DNA of 64,000 nt from Asticcacaulis benevestitus DSM 16100 = ATCC BAA-896 (GTDB taxonomy: Bacteria > Pseudomonadota > Alphaproteobacteria > Caulobacterales > Caulobacteraceae): contig NZ_AQWM01000002.1 of NCBI RefSeq assembly GCF_000376105.1, positions 62,001 to 126,000 of the forward strand, written 5' to 3'. Below the pieces are notes generated by a model. It saw nothing but the letters and a program-made list of their open reading frames with translations, was not told the DNA's origin and did no database searches. Of this stretch, positions 33,624 through 43,197 are shown in pieces. The stretch's first letter is position 1. Every line of letters begins with the position of its first letter. The position numbers and the translations under genes were made by a program.

Positions 33624-34592
33624 ATGACTGATAAACCTGCCAAACCCGTAAAATCTGAAACCAAAACCTCAAGTTTTCTGCGCGAATATATGCCCGACAT
33701 CATCGATCCTACCGAAGACTACTCCGCCCGCTTCGTTATCGAGGCCCACCCTGTGCATGGGCGTCTGGTCCGGCTGGGCGAGACGCTTGACCAGATCCTG
33801 AAGGCGCACGACTATCCGCCGCAGATCGCCAACCTGCTCGGCGAAGCCTGCGTGCTGGCCGTGTTGGTCGGGGCGTCGCTGAAATTCGAGGGCCGTCTGA
33901 TCCTGCAGGCGCAGGGCGATGGCGTGGTGCGCTACGTGGTGGCCGATTACGACACCAAGGGCGGCCTGCGCGGCTTCTGCCGCTTCGACAAGGATGAACT
34001 GGCGGCGCTGGTGGCGGCCAACGAAGGCAGCTTCCAGAGCCTGGGGGCGCAGTCCCTGCTCGGCAAAGGCACCTTCATCATGACGCTCGATCCGGAAGAT
34101 CACGGTGAGCGCTATCAGGGCATCACGCCGATCGAGGGCGAGAGCCTGGCCCTGTGTGCCGAGAACTATTTCCGCCAGTCCGAACAGGTGCCGACCCAGA
34201 TCAAGCTGGCGGCTTCGGAATATATGGATGTCGACGGTCCTCACTGGAGAGCCGCTGGCGCCATGATCCAGGCGATTGCCGGCGATGCAACGCGTGGCGA
34301 CACAAGGGAGTCGTTCCAACATATCCGCGCCCTGTTCGAAACGCTGGGCGAGGAAGAACTGACCGATTTCGACCTGACAGCCGACCGCCTGCTGTTCCGC
34401 CTGTTCCACGAGGACGGCGTGCGCCTGAGCGCGCTCAAGTCGGTACACAAGCTTTGCCGTTGCTCGCAGGAGCGCGTCGAAGGCCTTGTGCAGTCGTTCT
34501 CGAATGAAGAACAGGCCGAGATGCTGGAAGCCGACGGCAAGGTGCATATCACCTGCGAATATTGCTCCAAGACCTTCTTCGTCGGGCTCTAG
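33624..34592 (+). CDS. hslO: Redox-regulated chaperone Hsp33
   Basis: Hsp33 is a cytosolic holdase activated by oxidation and unfolding. These 322 residues contain the N-terminal chaperone domain (YSARFVIEAHPVHGRLVRLGETLDQIL, GRLILQAQGDG, ENYFRQSEQVPTQIKLA) and the C-terminal zinc redox switch CRCSQERV followed by CEYCSKTF, four Cys that bind zinc when reduced and form disulfides when activated. The first 30 residues are polar and longer than in E. coli. The gene is divergent from the serB-serA leader; a gap of about 90 bases between them holds the promoters. Confidence 0.95.
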   Translation: MTDKPAKPVKSETKTSSFLREYMPDIIDPTEDYSARFVIEAHPVHGRLVRLGETLDQILKAHDYPPQIANLLGEACVLAVLVGASLKFEGRLILQAQGDGVVRYVVADYDTKGGLRGFCRFDKDELAALVAANEGSFQSLGAQSLLGKGTFIMTLDPEDHGERYQGITPIEGESLALCAENYFRQSEQVPTQIKLAASEYMDVDGPHWRAAGAMIQAIAGDATRGDTRESFQHIRALFETLGEEELTDFDLTADRLLFRLFHEDGVRLSALKSVHKLCRCSQERVEGLVQSFSNEEQAEMLEADGKVHITCEYCSKTFFVGL

Positions 34593-34664
34593 TCCAGCCT
34601 TGCAGTAATAAAGAACAATGTTATGCTTTCTCCGGCGCGCGCAGACGCTCCGGGGGAAACGCAT

Positions 34665-35681
34665 ATGACAGATACGTCTCTTAACCGCTGGTCGCGGCGC
34701 AGCCTGCTGGCCGGCGTCGGGCTTCTGGCCCCCTGGCCCGGCCGGACGCAAACCATCGTCGCCAACCCTCTACAGCCAAAGCCGGGCAGTGAGCCGAGCC
34801 CTGCCGGTCTCGACTCGGCCAGCCTGGCCGCCCGCACGGACGCCAACAACCACCTGACCATCGAGGTCATGATCGATGGAAAAGGGCCCTATCGTTTTGT
34901 GGTCGATACCGGCGCCGAGCGTTCGGTCATCGCCGGCAATGTCGCCGCAGCGCTTGGACTGAAGCAGGACAAATCCATCATACTCGAAGGCATTGGCGGT
35001 CGGATTACGGTGCCGACCGTGCAGGTCGCTAACCTGTCTTTCGGACCCTTTCAACGCCATGGGCTCGCCCTGCCGGTCCTGCCCCGCAGCAACCTGTTCG
35101 CGGACGGTTATCTGGGTCTGGACGCCATCAACGGCACGCGCGTCACCTTCGATTTCCAGAACCATGCCCTGCATGTTGAGCAAGCCCTCCATCAGCCGGA
35201 AGCCGCCGGGCCGGATACGGCCCGTGTCCGTGCGCGCGGCAACAACGGCCGTCTGCGCGTCTTTGACTGCACGGTGAACAGTGTGGGCGCCATCGCCTTT
35301 ATCGACAGCGGCGCCGAAGTGTCCGTCGGTAACCGGGCTCTGTACAACAAACTGATAAGCCGCAATCACAATCCGGACAGTTCCGCCATCATGACGCTGA
35401 CCGGCGTCACCGGCGGCACGGTCACCGGAGAGCTTATTCCCATCTACCGCATTCGTATACGCGACCTGTCATTTACCGATGGCACCCTGGTCATTGCGGA
35501 TGTGCCAGATTTTTCGATGTGGAAAATAGAAGAGGACCGCCCCGCCCTGCTGATCGGCATGGATTATCTGCGCCAGTTTTCCTCGGTCAGTATTGACTAC
35601 CGCAACAAGGAAATACTTTTCGAGCTCAGCGAAACCCCACCCTACCCGCGGCCGGGCGTGGAGATTAGCCGTACGACCTAA
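34665..35681 (+). CDS. Exported double retropepsin-like aspartic protease
   Basis: These 338 residues start with a twin-arginine-like signal (NRWSRRSLLAGVGLLAPWP) and therefore should act outside the cytosol. Two retropepsin-like half-domains follow: FVVDTGAERSVI and, about 160 residues later, AFIDSGAEVSVG, giving two Asp-Thr/Ser-Gly catalytic elements in one chain. Such a duplicated, pepsin-like arrangement occurs in alphaproteobacterial 'aspartyl protease' families of unknown substrate. A GGGGGA ribosome site lies eight bases before the ATG at 34665. A second member of this family is encoded at 43198. Confidence 0.82.
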   Translation: MTDTSLNRWSRRSLLAGVGLLAPWPGRTQTIVANPLQPKPGSEPSPAGLDSASLAARTDANNHLTIEVMIDGKGPYRFVVDTGAERSVIAGNVAAALGLKQDKSIILEGIGGRITVPTVQVANLSFGPFQRHGLALPVLPRSNLFADGYLGLDAINGTRVTFDFQNHALHVEQALHQPEAAGPDTARVRARGNNGRLRVFDCTVNSVGAIAFIDSGAEVSVGNRALYNKLISRNHNPDSSAIMTLTGVTGGTVTGELIPIYRIRIRDLSFTDGTLVIADVPDFSMWKIEEDRPALLIGMDYLRQFSSVSIDYRNKEILFELSETPPYPRPGVEISRTT

Positions 35682-35689
35682 GACGCGTC

Positions 35690-36379
35690 TTAGTTTTGCA
35701 GATCGAGCGAATAACCGGCCGAACGCACCGTGCGGATCGGGTCGAACTCGGCGCCGTTGTTGAGCGCCTTGCGCAGGCGGCCAACATGAACATCCACCGT
35801 GCGGGCCTCGACATAGACGTCATTGCCCCAGACCGCATCGAGCAGTTGTTCGCGGCTGAAAACGCGGCGCGGATACTGCATCAGATAATCAAGCAGCTTG
35901 TATTCGGTCGGCCCAAGGTGGACATCACGGCCAGCGCGCTGAACGCGGTGCGACAGGCGATCAACCGAGATTTCGCCAAACTCGACGCGATCTTCCGAAA
36001 GCGCCGGACGGATGCGGCGCAGAACAGCGCGAATGCGCGCCATCAGCTCGACCATCGAAAACGGCTTGACGACATAATCATCGGCGCCGGTATCGAGACC
36101 ACGGATACGGTCGGTCTCTTCCGAACGCGCCGTGAGCATGACGATCGGCAGGTTGCGCGTCGTCGTCTGCTGACGCAGGCGGCGGCAGACCTCAATGCCC
36201 GACACTTTCGGCATCATCCAGTCGCAGACCAGAAGGTCGGGCAGACGCTCCTTGATCATCACCAGGGCTTCGTCGCCATCGCTGGCCTGACCGACCTCGT
36301 AGCCTTCTTTTTCAAGATTGTAGCTGAGCAAGGTGCCCAGGGCGTCTTCGTCTTCGGCAATGATGATGTAGGGCTTCAT
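35690..36379 (-). CDS. phoB: Phosphate regulon response regulator PhoB
   Basis: PhoB activates phosphate-starvation genes. These 229 residues contain the receiver domain with acidic pocket (AEDED), phospho-Asp53 (VCDWMMP), TAR and KPF, followed by the OmpR-type winged helix (VHLGPTEYKLLDYLMQYP, RTVDVHVGRLRKAL). It matches PhoB better than other OmpR regulators. It follows phoU by 13 bases on the same strand, with phoR further upstream, so it belongs to one phosphate regulation unit. Confidence 0.95.
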   Translation of the reverse strand: MKPYIIIAEDEDALGTLLSYNLEKEGYEVGQASDGDEALVMIKERLPDLLVCDWMMPKVSGIEVCRRLRQQTTTRNLPIVMLTARSEETDRIRGLDTGADDYVVKPFSMVELMARIRAVLRRIRPALSEDRVEFGEISVDRLSHRVQRAGRDVHLGPTEYKLLDYLMQYPRRVFSREQLLDAVWGNDVYVEARTVDVHVGRLRKALNNGAEFDPIRTVRSAGYSLDLQN

Positions 36380-36392
36380 GCGGGCCTAAAAT

Positions 36393-37091
36393 CTATTCCA
36401 GGTTACTGAGGGTATTGGCCTTCGGGCGGCTCTCGACATAGTCTTCGCCCGTCAGCTCAAAATGAATATGCTCGGCCATGTTGGTGGCGTAGTCACCGAT
36501 GCGCTCAAGGTTCTTGGCCATGAACAGAAGGTGCGTACAGGCCGAGATGGTGCGCGGATCACCCATCATGTAGGTGAGCAGTTCGCGGAAAAGGGCGTTG
36601 TAGTGTTCGTCGACCTCGGTATCGGAGGCCCAGACGCTCTGCGCCAGTTCGACCTTGCCGCCCTTATAGGCGTCCAGCACGTCACGCAGGCGCGACGACA
36701 CCAGCTTGCCCATGCGCTCGATCGAGCGGGTGAGCGGCGTCATCGGCTCGGCTTCCGAGATCACGATGGCGCGCTTGGCGATATTCTTGGCCAGATCGCC
36801 GGTGCGCTCAAGAGCGGTCGCCAGCTTCATGGCGGCCACGGTCTTGCGCAGATCTTCGGCCATCGGCTGACGCAGCGCGATCAGGCGGATGCACTTGCGC
36901 TCGATATCCTTTTCCAGTTCATCAAGCTTGTGGTCGCGTGCGACGACGCTTTGCGCCAGGGCCACATCGCGGCGCGCCACGGCGTCAACCGCGTCGGCAA
37001 CCTGCGCTTCGGCCAGACCGCCCATGAGCACGACTTCGGCCGAAAGCTGGTCGAGTTCGTCGCCGTAGGTTTTTACGATGTGGTTGTTCAT
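36393..37091 (-). CDS. phoU: Phosphate signalling regulator PhoU
   Basis: PhoU restrains PhoR when phosphate is plentiful, by contact with the Pst transporter and PhoR. These 232 residues form two three-helix bundles with the repeated metal-binding motif: LERTGDLAKNIAKRA and LERIGDYATNMAEH. The start is MNNHIVKTYGDEL (37091); upstream codons do not resemble the family. A candidate Pho box lies at 37203-37220. Usually pstB precedes phoU, but here only phoR does. Confidence 0.95.
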   Translation of the reverse strand: MNNHIVKTYGDELDQLSAEVVLMGGLAEAQVADAVDAVARRDVALAQSVVARDHKLDELEKDIERKCIRLIALRQPMAEDLRKTVAAMKLATALERTGDLAKNIAKRAIVISEAEPMTPLTRSIERMGKLVSSRLRDVLDAYKGGKVELAQSVWASDTEVDEHYNALFRELLTYMMGDPRTISACTHLLFMAKNLERIGDYATNMAEHIHFELTGEDYVESRPKANTLSNLE

Positions 37092-37202
37092 CTTGATCGG
37101 CACCTTTGAAATTCCCTGATTTTGATAGCTGACGAAGCGGGCCTGCTGACAAGTATCCCGCACCTGTATTACCAAAATCTATAGCCCCATTAGGCGTATT
37201 TT

Positions 37203-37220
37203 GTGACAGTTTTATAATAG
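37203..37220 (-). promoter_or_regulatory. Candidate Pho box upstream of phoU-phoB
   Basis: Minus-strand CTATTAT-AAAA-CTGTCAC matches the PhoB direct repeat (CTGTCAT, four A/T-rich bases, CTGTCAT) at 5 and 6 of 7 positions, with the correct 11-base period and an A-rich spacer. It lies 112 bases before the phoU start. Confidence 0.6.
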
Positions 37221-37244
37221 ACGCTTGAAAAAGCCTGGAATCGG

Positions 37245-38747
37245 CTATCCGGCGTCCTTCAGCGACGCCGCCGCATCGACGACAAGGCGAGGCGTCTCCG
37301 CCGTTCCGAAGGCGCGGCTCTGCGGGAAATAGGCGCTAAAGGCGGTGAAGGTCTGCGGCGCGATCTGCGGCAGGGCGGTCACCTTGCCGTCGCGTTCCAG
37401 AATATCATCGTCGCTGGCAGAGACCGGCCCCTGGCTTTCCACCACCAGCCCGCCACGGTGACGGTTGATGATGTGCTTGACGATGGCGAGGCCAAGGCCG
37501 GTGCCCAGACGATCGCCGCTCTTTTGACCCTCGACGCGATAGAAGCGTTCGGCCAGACGCGGCAGGAATTCGCGCTTGATGCCAGGGCCGTTGTCCCGCA
37601 CGGTGATGCGGGCGTAGTAGTCGTGGACGTTGCGATCCGGGCGCAGCAGCACCAGCTTGGCCGCCTTGCCATCCGAAAGCGCCACCGCCTGCGGCAGGGT
37701 GACATCGAGGCAGATCTCGATACTGACCTCGGAATTTTGCGGCGCGTATTTGAGCGCATTATCGACCAGATTCTGCACCACCTGCAGGATCTGATCACGG
37801 TCGCCGATAATGGGATAAAGGCCAGGCTTCGGCCCTTCGATGCGCAGCTTCACATTCTTCTGCTGAGCAATCACGGTCAGGCTGTCAACGACATCGCGCA
37901 CAGCCAGCGGCAGGTCGGTCTCACCCGATGGCGGCACGTGCTCGCTCATCTCGATGCGTGACAGAGACAGCAGGTCCGCGATCAGCCGGCCCATGCGGTC
38001 GGCCTGAGCGCCCATGATGCTGAGGAACTTGTCACGCGCCTTTTCATCGTCACGCGCCGGTCCGCGCAGGGTTTCGATAAAGCCGGTGATCGAGGCCAGC
38101 GGCGTGCGCAGTTCGTGCGAGGCATTGGCCAGGAAGTCGGCGCGCATCCGCTCCATGCGGCGTGAATCCGTTTCATCGCGCAGAACCAGCAAGGCCAGAC
38201 GCTGCGCCATGTCGTGCTTGTTTTCCATCGGCAAGGGCGCCGAAAAAGCGCGCCAGAACTGATCACGCGCACCACCGCTCATTTCAAAATCGACCGAGCC
38301 GCTGATGCCACCGAAGAGAGCTTCATCGACGCATTCCAGCACTTCCGGCACCCGGATAGCACTCACCAGCGGGCCGCCGCGATCGGCGATATGAAAGATA
38401 CGTTGCGCTGCTGCATTGGCGAAGATCACGCGGCGGGCGGCGATATCATCCGGCTCATGACCGGACACGATCATGACCGGATCAGGCACGGCGCGCAGCA
38501 CCTCCTGGAAACTCGGCCCCTCCGGCTGCACCTTGACCTGCTTTTCCGGCGCCTTCAGCGCGCGGATCTTTTCCTCGGCATCACCCAAAAGCACCAGATA
38601 TTTGAACATGGTGTAGGCGACAATCAGCAGCGCCACGAAGATCAGGAACGGATGCAAAGGCGCATAGAACGACATGGCGATCAGGACGCCAACGCCGATC
38701 ACCGATCCCGCGGGGATGATATGCCAAACCGATCTGCGATTATCCAT
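37245..38747 (-). CDS. phoR: Phosphate regulon sensor histidine kinase PhoR
   Basis: These 500 residues start with two membrane segments (about 8-55: VWHIIPAGSVIGVGVLIAMS, PFLIFVALLIVAYTMF). A PAS-like domain follows (VPDPVMIVSG...), then the HisKA box FLANASHELRTPLASITGF with the phospho-His, and an ATPase domain with NLVDNALKYAP, DNGPGI and GTGLGLAI. A PhoR role fits the neighbours phoU and phoB. The ATG at 38747 has AGG four bases upstream; a TTG nine codons earlier is unlikely. A long charged insertion within the ATPase lobe (about 370-400) is unusual but in frame. Confidence 0.92.
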   Translation of the reverse strand: MDNRRSVWHIIPAGSVIGVGVLIAMSFYAPLHPFLIFVALLIVAYTMFKYLVLLGDAEEKIRALKAPEKQVKVQPEGPSFQEVLRAVPDPVMIVSGHEPDDIAARRVIFANAAAQRIFHIADRGGPLVSAIRVPEVLECVDEALFGGISGSVDFEMSGGARDQFWRAFSAPLPMENKHDMAQRLALLVLRDETDSRRMERMRADFLANASHELRTPLASITGFIETLRGPARDDEKARDKFLSIMGAQADRMGRLIADLLSLSRIEMSEHVPPSGETDLPLAVRDVVDSLTVIAQQKNVKLRIEGPKPGLYPIIGDRDQILQVVQNLVDNALKYAPQNSEVSIEICLDVTLPQAVALSDGKAAKLVLLRPDRNVHDYYARITVRDNGPGIKREFLPRLAERFYRVEGQKSGDRLGTGLGLAIVKHIINRHRGGLVVESQGPVSASDDDILERDGKVTALPQIAPQTFTAFSAYFPQSRAFGTAETPRLVVDAAASLKDAG

Positions 38748-38812
38748 GAAACCTGCTGAAAAAAGCCCGCTCAACCCATACTACAAAAGAACGCCGTGTT
38801 TATAGCGCTTTG

Positions 38813-38830
38813 ACGACAGTTTGGTGACGC
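38813..38830 (-). promoter_or_regulatory. Candidate Pho box upstream of phoR
   Basis: Minus-strand GCGTCAC-CAAA-CTGTCGT shows a 7-4-7 direct-repeat layout with 4 and 6 matches to CTGTCAT. TATAAA follows eight bases later, a plausible -10. It lies 66 bases before the phoR start and just after proA, suggesting autoregulation by PhoB. Confidence 0.5.
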
Positions 38831-38855
38831 GGTGTAAAGGGCAGGTTAAAGGGGC

Positions 38856-40130
38856 TCAAGGCCGCGTCTGGCCATCGCCGCGCACGACATATTTGAACGT
38901 GGTGAGTTGATCGACGCCAACCGGGCCGCGCGCGTGCAGGCGATCGGTGGAAATGCCGATTTCAGCGCCAAAGCCGAACTCGCCGCCATCGGCATATTGC
39001 GTCGAGGCGTTCCAGATGACGATGGCGGAATCGACCGCATTGAGGAAGGTCTCGGCCGCTTCAGCGTTTTCGGTGATGATCGCTTCGGTGTGACCCGAAC
39101 CGTAGGTGCGGATATGATCAATGGCCGCCTGGATATCATCGACCACTTTGGTCGAAATGATGGCGAGCGAATATTCCGTCCGCCAGTCCTCTTCGGTGGC
39201 CGCCTTCATCGGATGAAGCTTTTGTGACGCTTCATCGCCGCGCAGTTCGCAACCGGCGGCTTCTAGCGCGGTGGCGATTTTCGGCAGCAGATCGGGCGCC
39301 ACGGCGGCATCGATCAGCAGGGTTTCGGTCGCGCCACACACCGAGACGCGACGCATCTTGGCGTTCAGCGTCACCGCAACGGCTTTTTCCGCATCGGCGT
39401 CGGCGTGGATATAGGTGTGGTTGAGGCCTTCGAGGTGGGCCAGAACCGGCGCGCGCGCCTCGGCCTGCACCCGCGCCACCAGCGACTTGCCACCACGCGG
39501 AATGATCAGATTGATCGTCTTGTCGAGACCGCCGAGGATCAGGCCGACGGCATCACGGTCGGAGGTCGGCACCAGTTGCACGCAACTTTCGGGTAGGCCG
39601 GCTGCGCGGAAACCATCTTCGAAAGCGGCATAGATGGCCAGCGCCGAATTGAGCGCTTCCGATCCGGTGCGCAGGATGGCCGCGTTCGATGAGCGGATGC
39701 ACAGGGCGGCGGCGTCGGCCGTCACATTGGGGCGGCTCTCATAGATGATGGCGATGACGCCGATGGGGGTGGATACGCGAGCGATATCGAGACCATTGGG
39801 CCGCGTCCAGCGCGCCAGTTCGCGCCCGACCGGATCGGCCAGCGCCGCGACCTCTTCCATCCCTTTGGCCATGGCCTCGACCCGCGCCGGATTGAGGATC
39901 AGGCGCTCGATCATGGCTTCGGTCAGGCCCTTGTCGCGGGCGAACTTCTGGTCTTCAAGATTGGCGGCGAGGATTTGGGCTTCGCGCTGGCGGATAGATT
40001 TGGCGGCTTCCAGAATGGCCTTGGTGCGCACCTCTGGTCCGGCCAGACGCAAAGCTTCCGCGCCGACCTTGGCCTTGCGGGCCATGTCGGTCATCAGGTC
40101 GGTCAGCGAAAGGCGGCTTTGGTCGTCCAT
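38856..40130 (-). CDS. proA: Gamma-glutamyl phosphate reductase
   Basis: ProA reduces gamma-glutamyl phosphate to the semialdehyde, the second step of proline synthesis. These 424 residues form an aldehyde-dehydrogenase-like fold with PNGLDIARVSTPIGVIAIIYE, IPRGGKSLV and the catalytic Cys in KMRRVSVCGATETLLID, all typical of ProA. The start has GGAG seven bases upstream. It lies downstream of proB on the same strand, with one small foreign-looking gene (40227-40520) in between. Confidence 0.95.
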   Translation of the reverse strand: MDDQSRLSLTDLMTDMARKAKVGAEALRLAGPEVRTKAILEAAKSIRQREAQILAANLEDQKFARDKGLTEAMIERLILNPARVEAMAKGMEEVAALADPVGRELARWTRPNGLDIARVSTPIGVIAIIYESRPNVTADAAALCIRSSNAAILRTGSEALNSALAIYAAFEDGFRAAGLPESCVQLVPTSDRDAVGLILGGLDKTINLIIPRGGKSLVARVQAEARAPVLAHLEGLNHTYIHADADAEKAVAVTLNAKMRRVSVCGATETLLIDAAVAPDLLPKIATALEAAGCELRGDEASQKLHPMKAATEEDWRTEYSLAIISTKVVDDIQAAIDHIRTYGSGHTEAIITENAEAAETFLNAVDSAIVIWNASTQYADGGEFGFGAEIGISTDRLHARGPVGVDQLTTFKYVVRGDGQTRP

Positions 40131-40226
40131 CGGGAGGCTCCTTGGTCTTCAAGGGCTATATAGCGCAAACGGAACAAATTACGACCGTTTCATGGGAAAT
40201 TATACTGCTGCCCGAAGTCATCAAGA

Positions 40227-40520
40227 TTATTTAGGCCGTGGTCTCATTCTGTATCCGCGTAGAGCCCGCCCTATAATAAATGCAAGGGAAAGGGCAATAA
40301 CTTGCGCAATCATGTAAAATGATGCCGTATCACCGAGTGGGTAAATTCTACCCTCAGCGGCCAGCTTAGTAGCCTCGGAGGCGACTTCGCGCCAAACTAA
40401 AATAGCAGGCACTAACACAAAAGCCGCGACAATGACCCAAGCGATGCGTTTCGCCACGAACGCAATTGTCAGCGCTGAAATAACTATCCAGACTAAAATC
40501 AATAAGTAGGGATACGTCAT
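40227..40520 (-). CDS. Small membrane protein between proB and proA, unknown
   Basis: These 97 residues form three predicted membrane segments (LLILVWIVISALTIAFVA, IAWVIVAAFVLVPAILVW, YMIAQVIALSLAFIIGRAL) and a basic tail (RGYRMRPRPK). I do not recognise a family. The gene is visibly richer in A and T than proB and proA, with rare-looking codons such as AAA, ATA and TTA, which suggests late acquisition. It starts 10 bases after proB ends, so it shares the proB transcript. Confidence 0.6.
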   Translation of the reverse strand: MTYPYLLILVWIVISALTIAFVAKRIAWVIVAAFVLVPAILVWREVASEATKLAAEGRIYPLGDTASFYMIAQVIALSLAFIIGRALRGYRMRPRPK

Positions 40521-40530
40521 AATAGACCTA

Positions 40531-41688
40531 TCATACCAGCGCCATATCATCCCGATGGATGACTTCATCGCCAGATGTATAGCCTAAAATACTCTCGATG
40601 TCTTTACTGCCCCGCCCACGAATGGCACGGATAGCCTCGGCGGAATAGGTGACGATGCCGCGCGCCACTTCCAGTCCCGCCGGTGAGATAATCGACACGC
40701 TGTCACCCTTGTCGAACTGGCCGGTGACCTCGACAATACCTGACGGCAGCAGGCTCTTGCCGTTATGCAGCGCCCGCACCGCGCCCTCATCGAGCATCAG
40801 CTTGCCGGCGGGCACCACCGTGCCGGCGATCCACGCCTTATAGGCCGCGCTCAAGGACGCCTGCGGCCGGATCAGGGTGAATTTCGCACCATGGCCAAGC
40901 GCCGACAGGGGCCTGACCACCTGCCCCGACGCGATCAGGGTGGCGCAGCCGGCCGAACCGGCAATCTTGGCGGCGGCGATTTTGGTGGCCATGCCACCGG
41001 TGCCGACCCCCGCCTGCGCATTGGCGCCACCGGCCATCGCCTCGATGCCTGCATCCAGTTTTTCAACCACCGAAATATGTTCGGCAGCCGTATTGCGACG
41101 CGGATCGTCCGTATACAGACCATCGACATCGGACAGCAGGATCAGCGCTTCCGAACGCACCAGTTGCGCAGCACGCGCCGCCAGCCGGTCATTGTCGCCA
41201 TAACGGATTTCCTCGGTCACCACCGTGTCGTTTTCATTGACGATGGGCACGCAACCGAGATCAAACAGGGTCTCGATCGTGGCGCGCGCATTGAGCCAGC
41301 GGCGGCGCTTCTCGGTATCCTCGCGCGTCAGCAAAACCTGAGCTGTCTTGAGCCCTACCGCCTGAAAGGCCTCTTCCCACGCGCTCATAAGGCGCGGCTG
41401 ACCGGCAGCGGCGGCGGCCTGTTTTTCATCAAGTTTCAGCTTCTTGCGCGGCAAGCCACGATTTAGGCCCAGATAGCGACGACCCAAAGCGCCGGCACCG
41501 GATGACACCAGAAGCACCGACTTGCCCTCAGCCATCAAGGCCGCGATATCTTCGGCCAGCCCGCGCATCCACGCCGCATCGGCCACACCTGACGCCGCAT
41601 CGACGATCAGGGCCGAGCCGACCTTGATGGTGATGCGTCTGGCGGACACCAGAACATCAGGAAGCGTTTTTGTGGCGTCAGATGACAT
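40531..41688 (-). CDS. proB: Glutamate 5-kinase
   Basis: ProB phosphorylates glutamate to start proline synthesis and is feedback-inhibited by proline. These 385 residues contain the amino-acid kinase domain ([58 protein letters not shown]) and a C-terminal PUA domain (about 290-370). I use the ATG at 41688, which has AAAGG upstream and the typical N-terminus; a longer frame begins at 41760. ProA is downstream. An obg gene, often found before proB, is not present here: thrC lies divergently instead. Confidence 0.95.
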   Translation of the reverse strand: MSSDATKTLPDVLVSARRITIKVGSALIVDAASGVADAAWMRGLAEDIAALMAEGKSVLLVSSGAGALGRRYLGLNRGLPRKKLKLDEKQAAAAAGQPRLMSAWEEAFQAVGLKTAQVLLTREDTEKRRRWLNARATIETLFDLGCVPIVNENDTVVTEEIRYGDNDRLAARAAQLVRSEALILLSDVDGLYTDDPRRNTAAEHISVVEKLDAGIEAMAGGANAQAGVGTGGMATKIAAAKIAGSAGCATLIASGQVVRPLSALGHGAKFTLIRPQASLSAAYKAWIAGTVVPAGKLMLDEGAVRALHNGKSLLPSGIVEVTGQFDKGDSVSIISPAGLEVARGIVTYSAEAIRAIRGRGSKDIESILGYTSGDEVIHRDDMALV

Positions 41689-41793
41689 GAAGGCCTTTAT
41701 TTGAGTGACTTTAAATGATAACTCGCGCGCTTCATAACGGCAATGCGGGCACAAGCGCAAGCCATTACGTCATTTGGCAAAATTGGTAACAAA

Positions 41794-43179
41794 ATGAACT
41801 ATATAGGCACCCGCGGCTTCCGCGAACCCCGTACCTTTGCTGGCGCCCTGCTCGATGGCCTGGCGCCCGATGGCGGCCTTTATGTGCCTGAAACCTATCC
41901 GACCCCTGATTTTGACCTCGCCGCCGCTTCCGCCGGCGATTACGGCGATCTGACCGAAAAACTGCTGACCCTGTTTGGCGTCGATGTGCTGGGGGCTGAG
42001 GCGGTGAAAAAAGCCGCCGCCCGCACCAAGGCCGCCTTCCTCAATGAGGCCGGCCAGGTGCCGCTGGTTCAGGTCGAGGACAATCTGTGGATTCTGGAGC
42101 TGTTCCACGGCCCGACGCTCGCCTTCAAGGATATGGCGATGCAGATGATCGCGCCGCTGACCGACGCCGCCCTGGCGCAGAATGGCGAAACACTGACCCT
42201 CGTCACCGCCACATCGGGTGATACGGGTGCTGCCGCCGTGCGCGCCTTCGCCGGTTCCGAACACGTCCGCCTTGTCGTCTTCCATCCGCTCGGCCGCGTC
42301 TCGCCCGTGCAGCGCCTGCAAATGACCACGGTCGAGGCCGACAATGTGCTCAATATCGGCGTCGAAGGCGATTTCGACGACTGTCAGCGCATGGTCAAGC
42401 GCCTGCTCGGCGAAGAAAGCCTGAAGCAGAACGGCCTCGTCTCCTCCGTCAATTCGATCAACTGGGGGCGTCTGCTCGGTCAGGTGCCATATTATCTCGC
42501 CGCCGCGGCCGCTTCCGGCGCCGATCATCCCGAATTCGTGGTGCCGACCGGCAATTTCGGCGACGCCTTCGCCGGCTGGGTGGGGCGCAAGATCGGCGGT
42601 AATGTCGGCCATATCCACGCCGCGGTTAACCGCAACGACGCCCTCGCTCAGGCGATCAATACCGGCCACTATGTTCGCCATCAGGCGGTCGAAACCGCGT
42701 CTGTCTCGATGGATGTGCAGGCGCCATCCAATTTCGAGCGTCTGGTGTTCGAGGCCTCCGGCCGCCATGCTGAGGGCGTCAAGGGCCTGTTCGATACTTT
42801 CAACGCCACCGGCAAGGTCTTCCTCTCCCCCGACCTGCAAGGCGCGCTGAACGCTCAGGTGAGCGCCAGCACGATTTCCGAAGGCGAGACAAAAGCGACC
42901 ATCGCCTACGGCTACAAAAAATGGAACAAGGTGATCTGCCCGCATACCGCCGTAGCCGTGGCCGCAGCGCTCAAGCGCGGCATGGGACAATCGCAGCCGC
43001 AGATCGCCCTGGCCACCGCCCATCCGGCCAAGTTCCCCGATTTCGTCGCCTCGGCGCTCGGCTTCCAGCCGGAGGTGCCCGAAGCCATCCGCGCGCTTTA
43101 CGGCAGCAAGGAAACCATCACCTCGATTCGCAACGATGAGTTCGCGGCGCTTGAGGTGGTCAAGGCGTTTCAAGCCTAG
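41794..43179 (+). CDS. thrC: Threonine synthase
   Basis: ThrC converts O-phosphohomoserine to threonine with pyridoxal phosphate. These 461 residues start MNYIGTRG, typical of the E. coli/yeast-type enzyme, and contain LFHGPTLAFKDMAMQ with the PLP-binding Lys, TATSGDTGAAAV, SINWGRLLGQVPYY and VPTGNFGDAFAG. The ATG at 41794 follows a weak ribosome site. Homoserine kinase (thrB) of the same pathway is encoded at 49262, but not in one operon. Confidence 0.96.
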   Translation: MNYIGTRGFREPRTFAGALLDGLAPDGGLYVPETYPTPDFDLAAASAGDYGDLTEKLLTLFGVDVLGAEAVKKAAARTKAAFLNEAGQVPLVQVEDNLWILELFHGPTLAFKDMAMQMIAPLTDAALAQNGETLTLVTATSGDTGAAAVRAFAGSEHVRLVVFHPLGRVSPVQRLQMTTVEADNVLNIGVEGDFDDCQRMVKRLLGEESLKQNGLVSSVNSINWGRLLGQVPYYLAAAAASGADHPEFVVPTGNFGDAFAGWVGRKIGGNVGHIHAAVNRNDALAQAINTGHYVRHQAVETASVSMDVQAPSNFERLVFEASGRHAEGVKGLFDTFNATGKVFLSPDLQGALNAQVSASTISEGETKATIAYGYKKWNKVICPHTAVAVAAALKRGMGQSQPQIALATAHPAKFPDFVASALGFQPEVPEAIRALYGSKETITSIRNDEFAALEVVKAFQA

Positions 43180-43197
43180 ATTTAGTTTTTACGCGCT

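Noticed and set aside
40531-41760. Longer proB beginning at 41760
   Set aside because: The extra 24 codons do not resemble glutamate kinases, while the ATG at 41688 has a ribosome site and the usual N-terminus.
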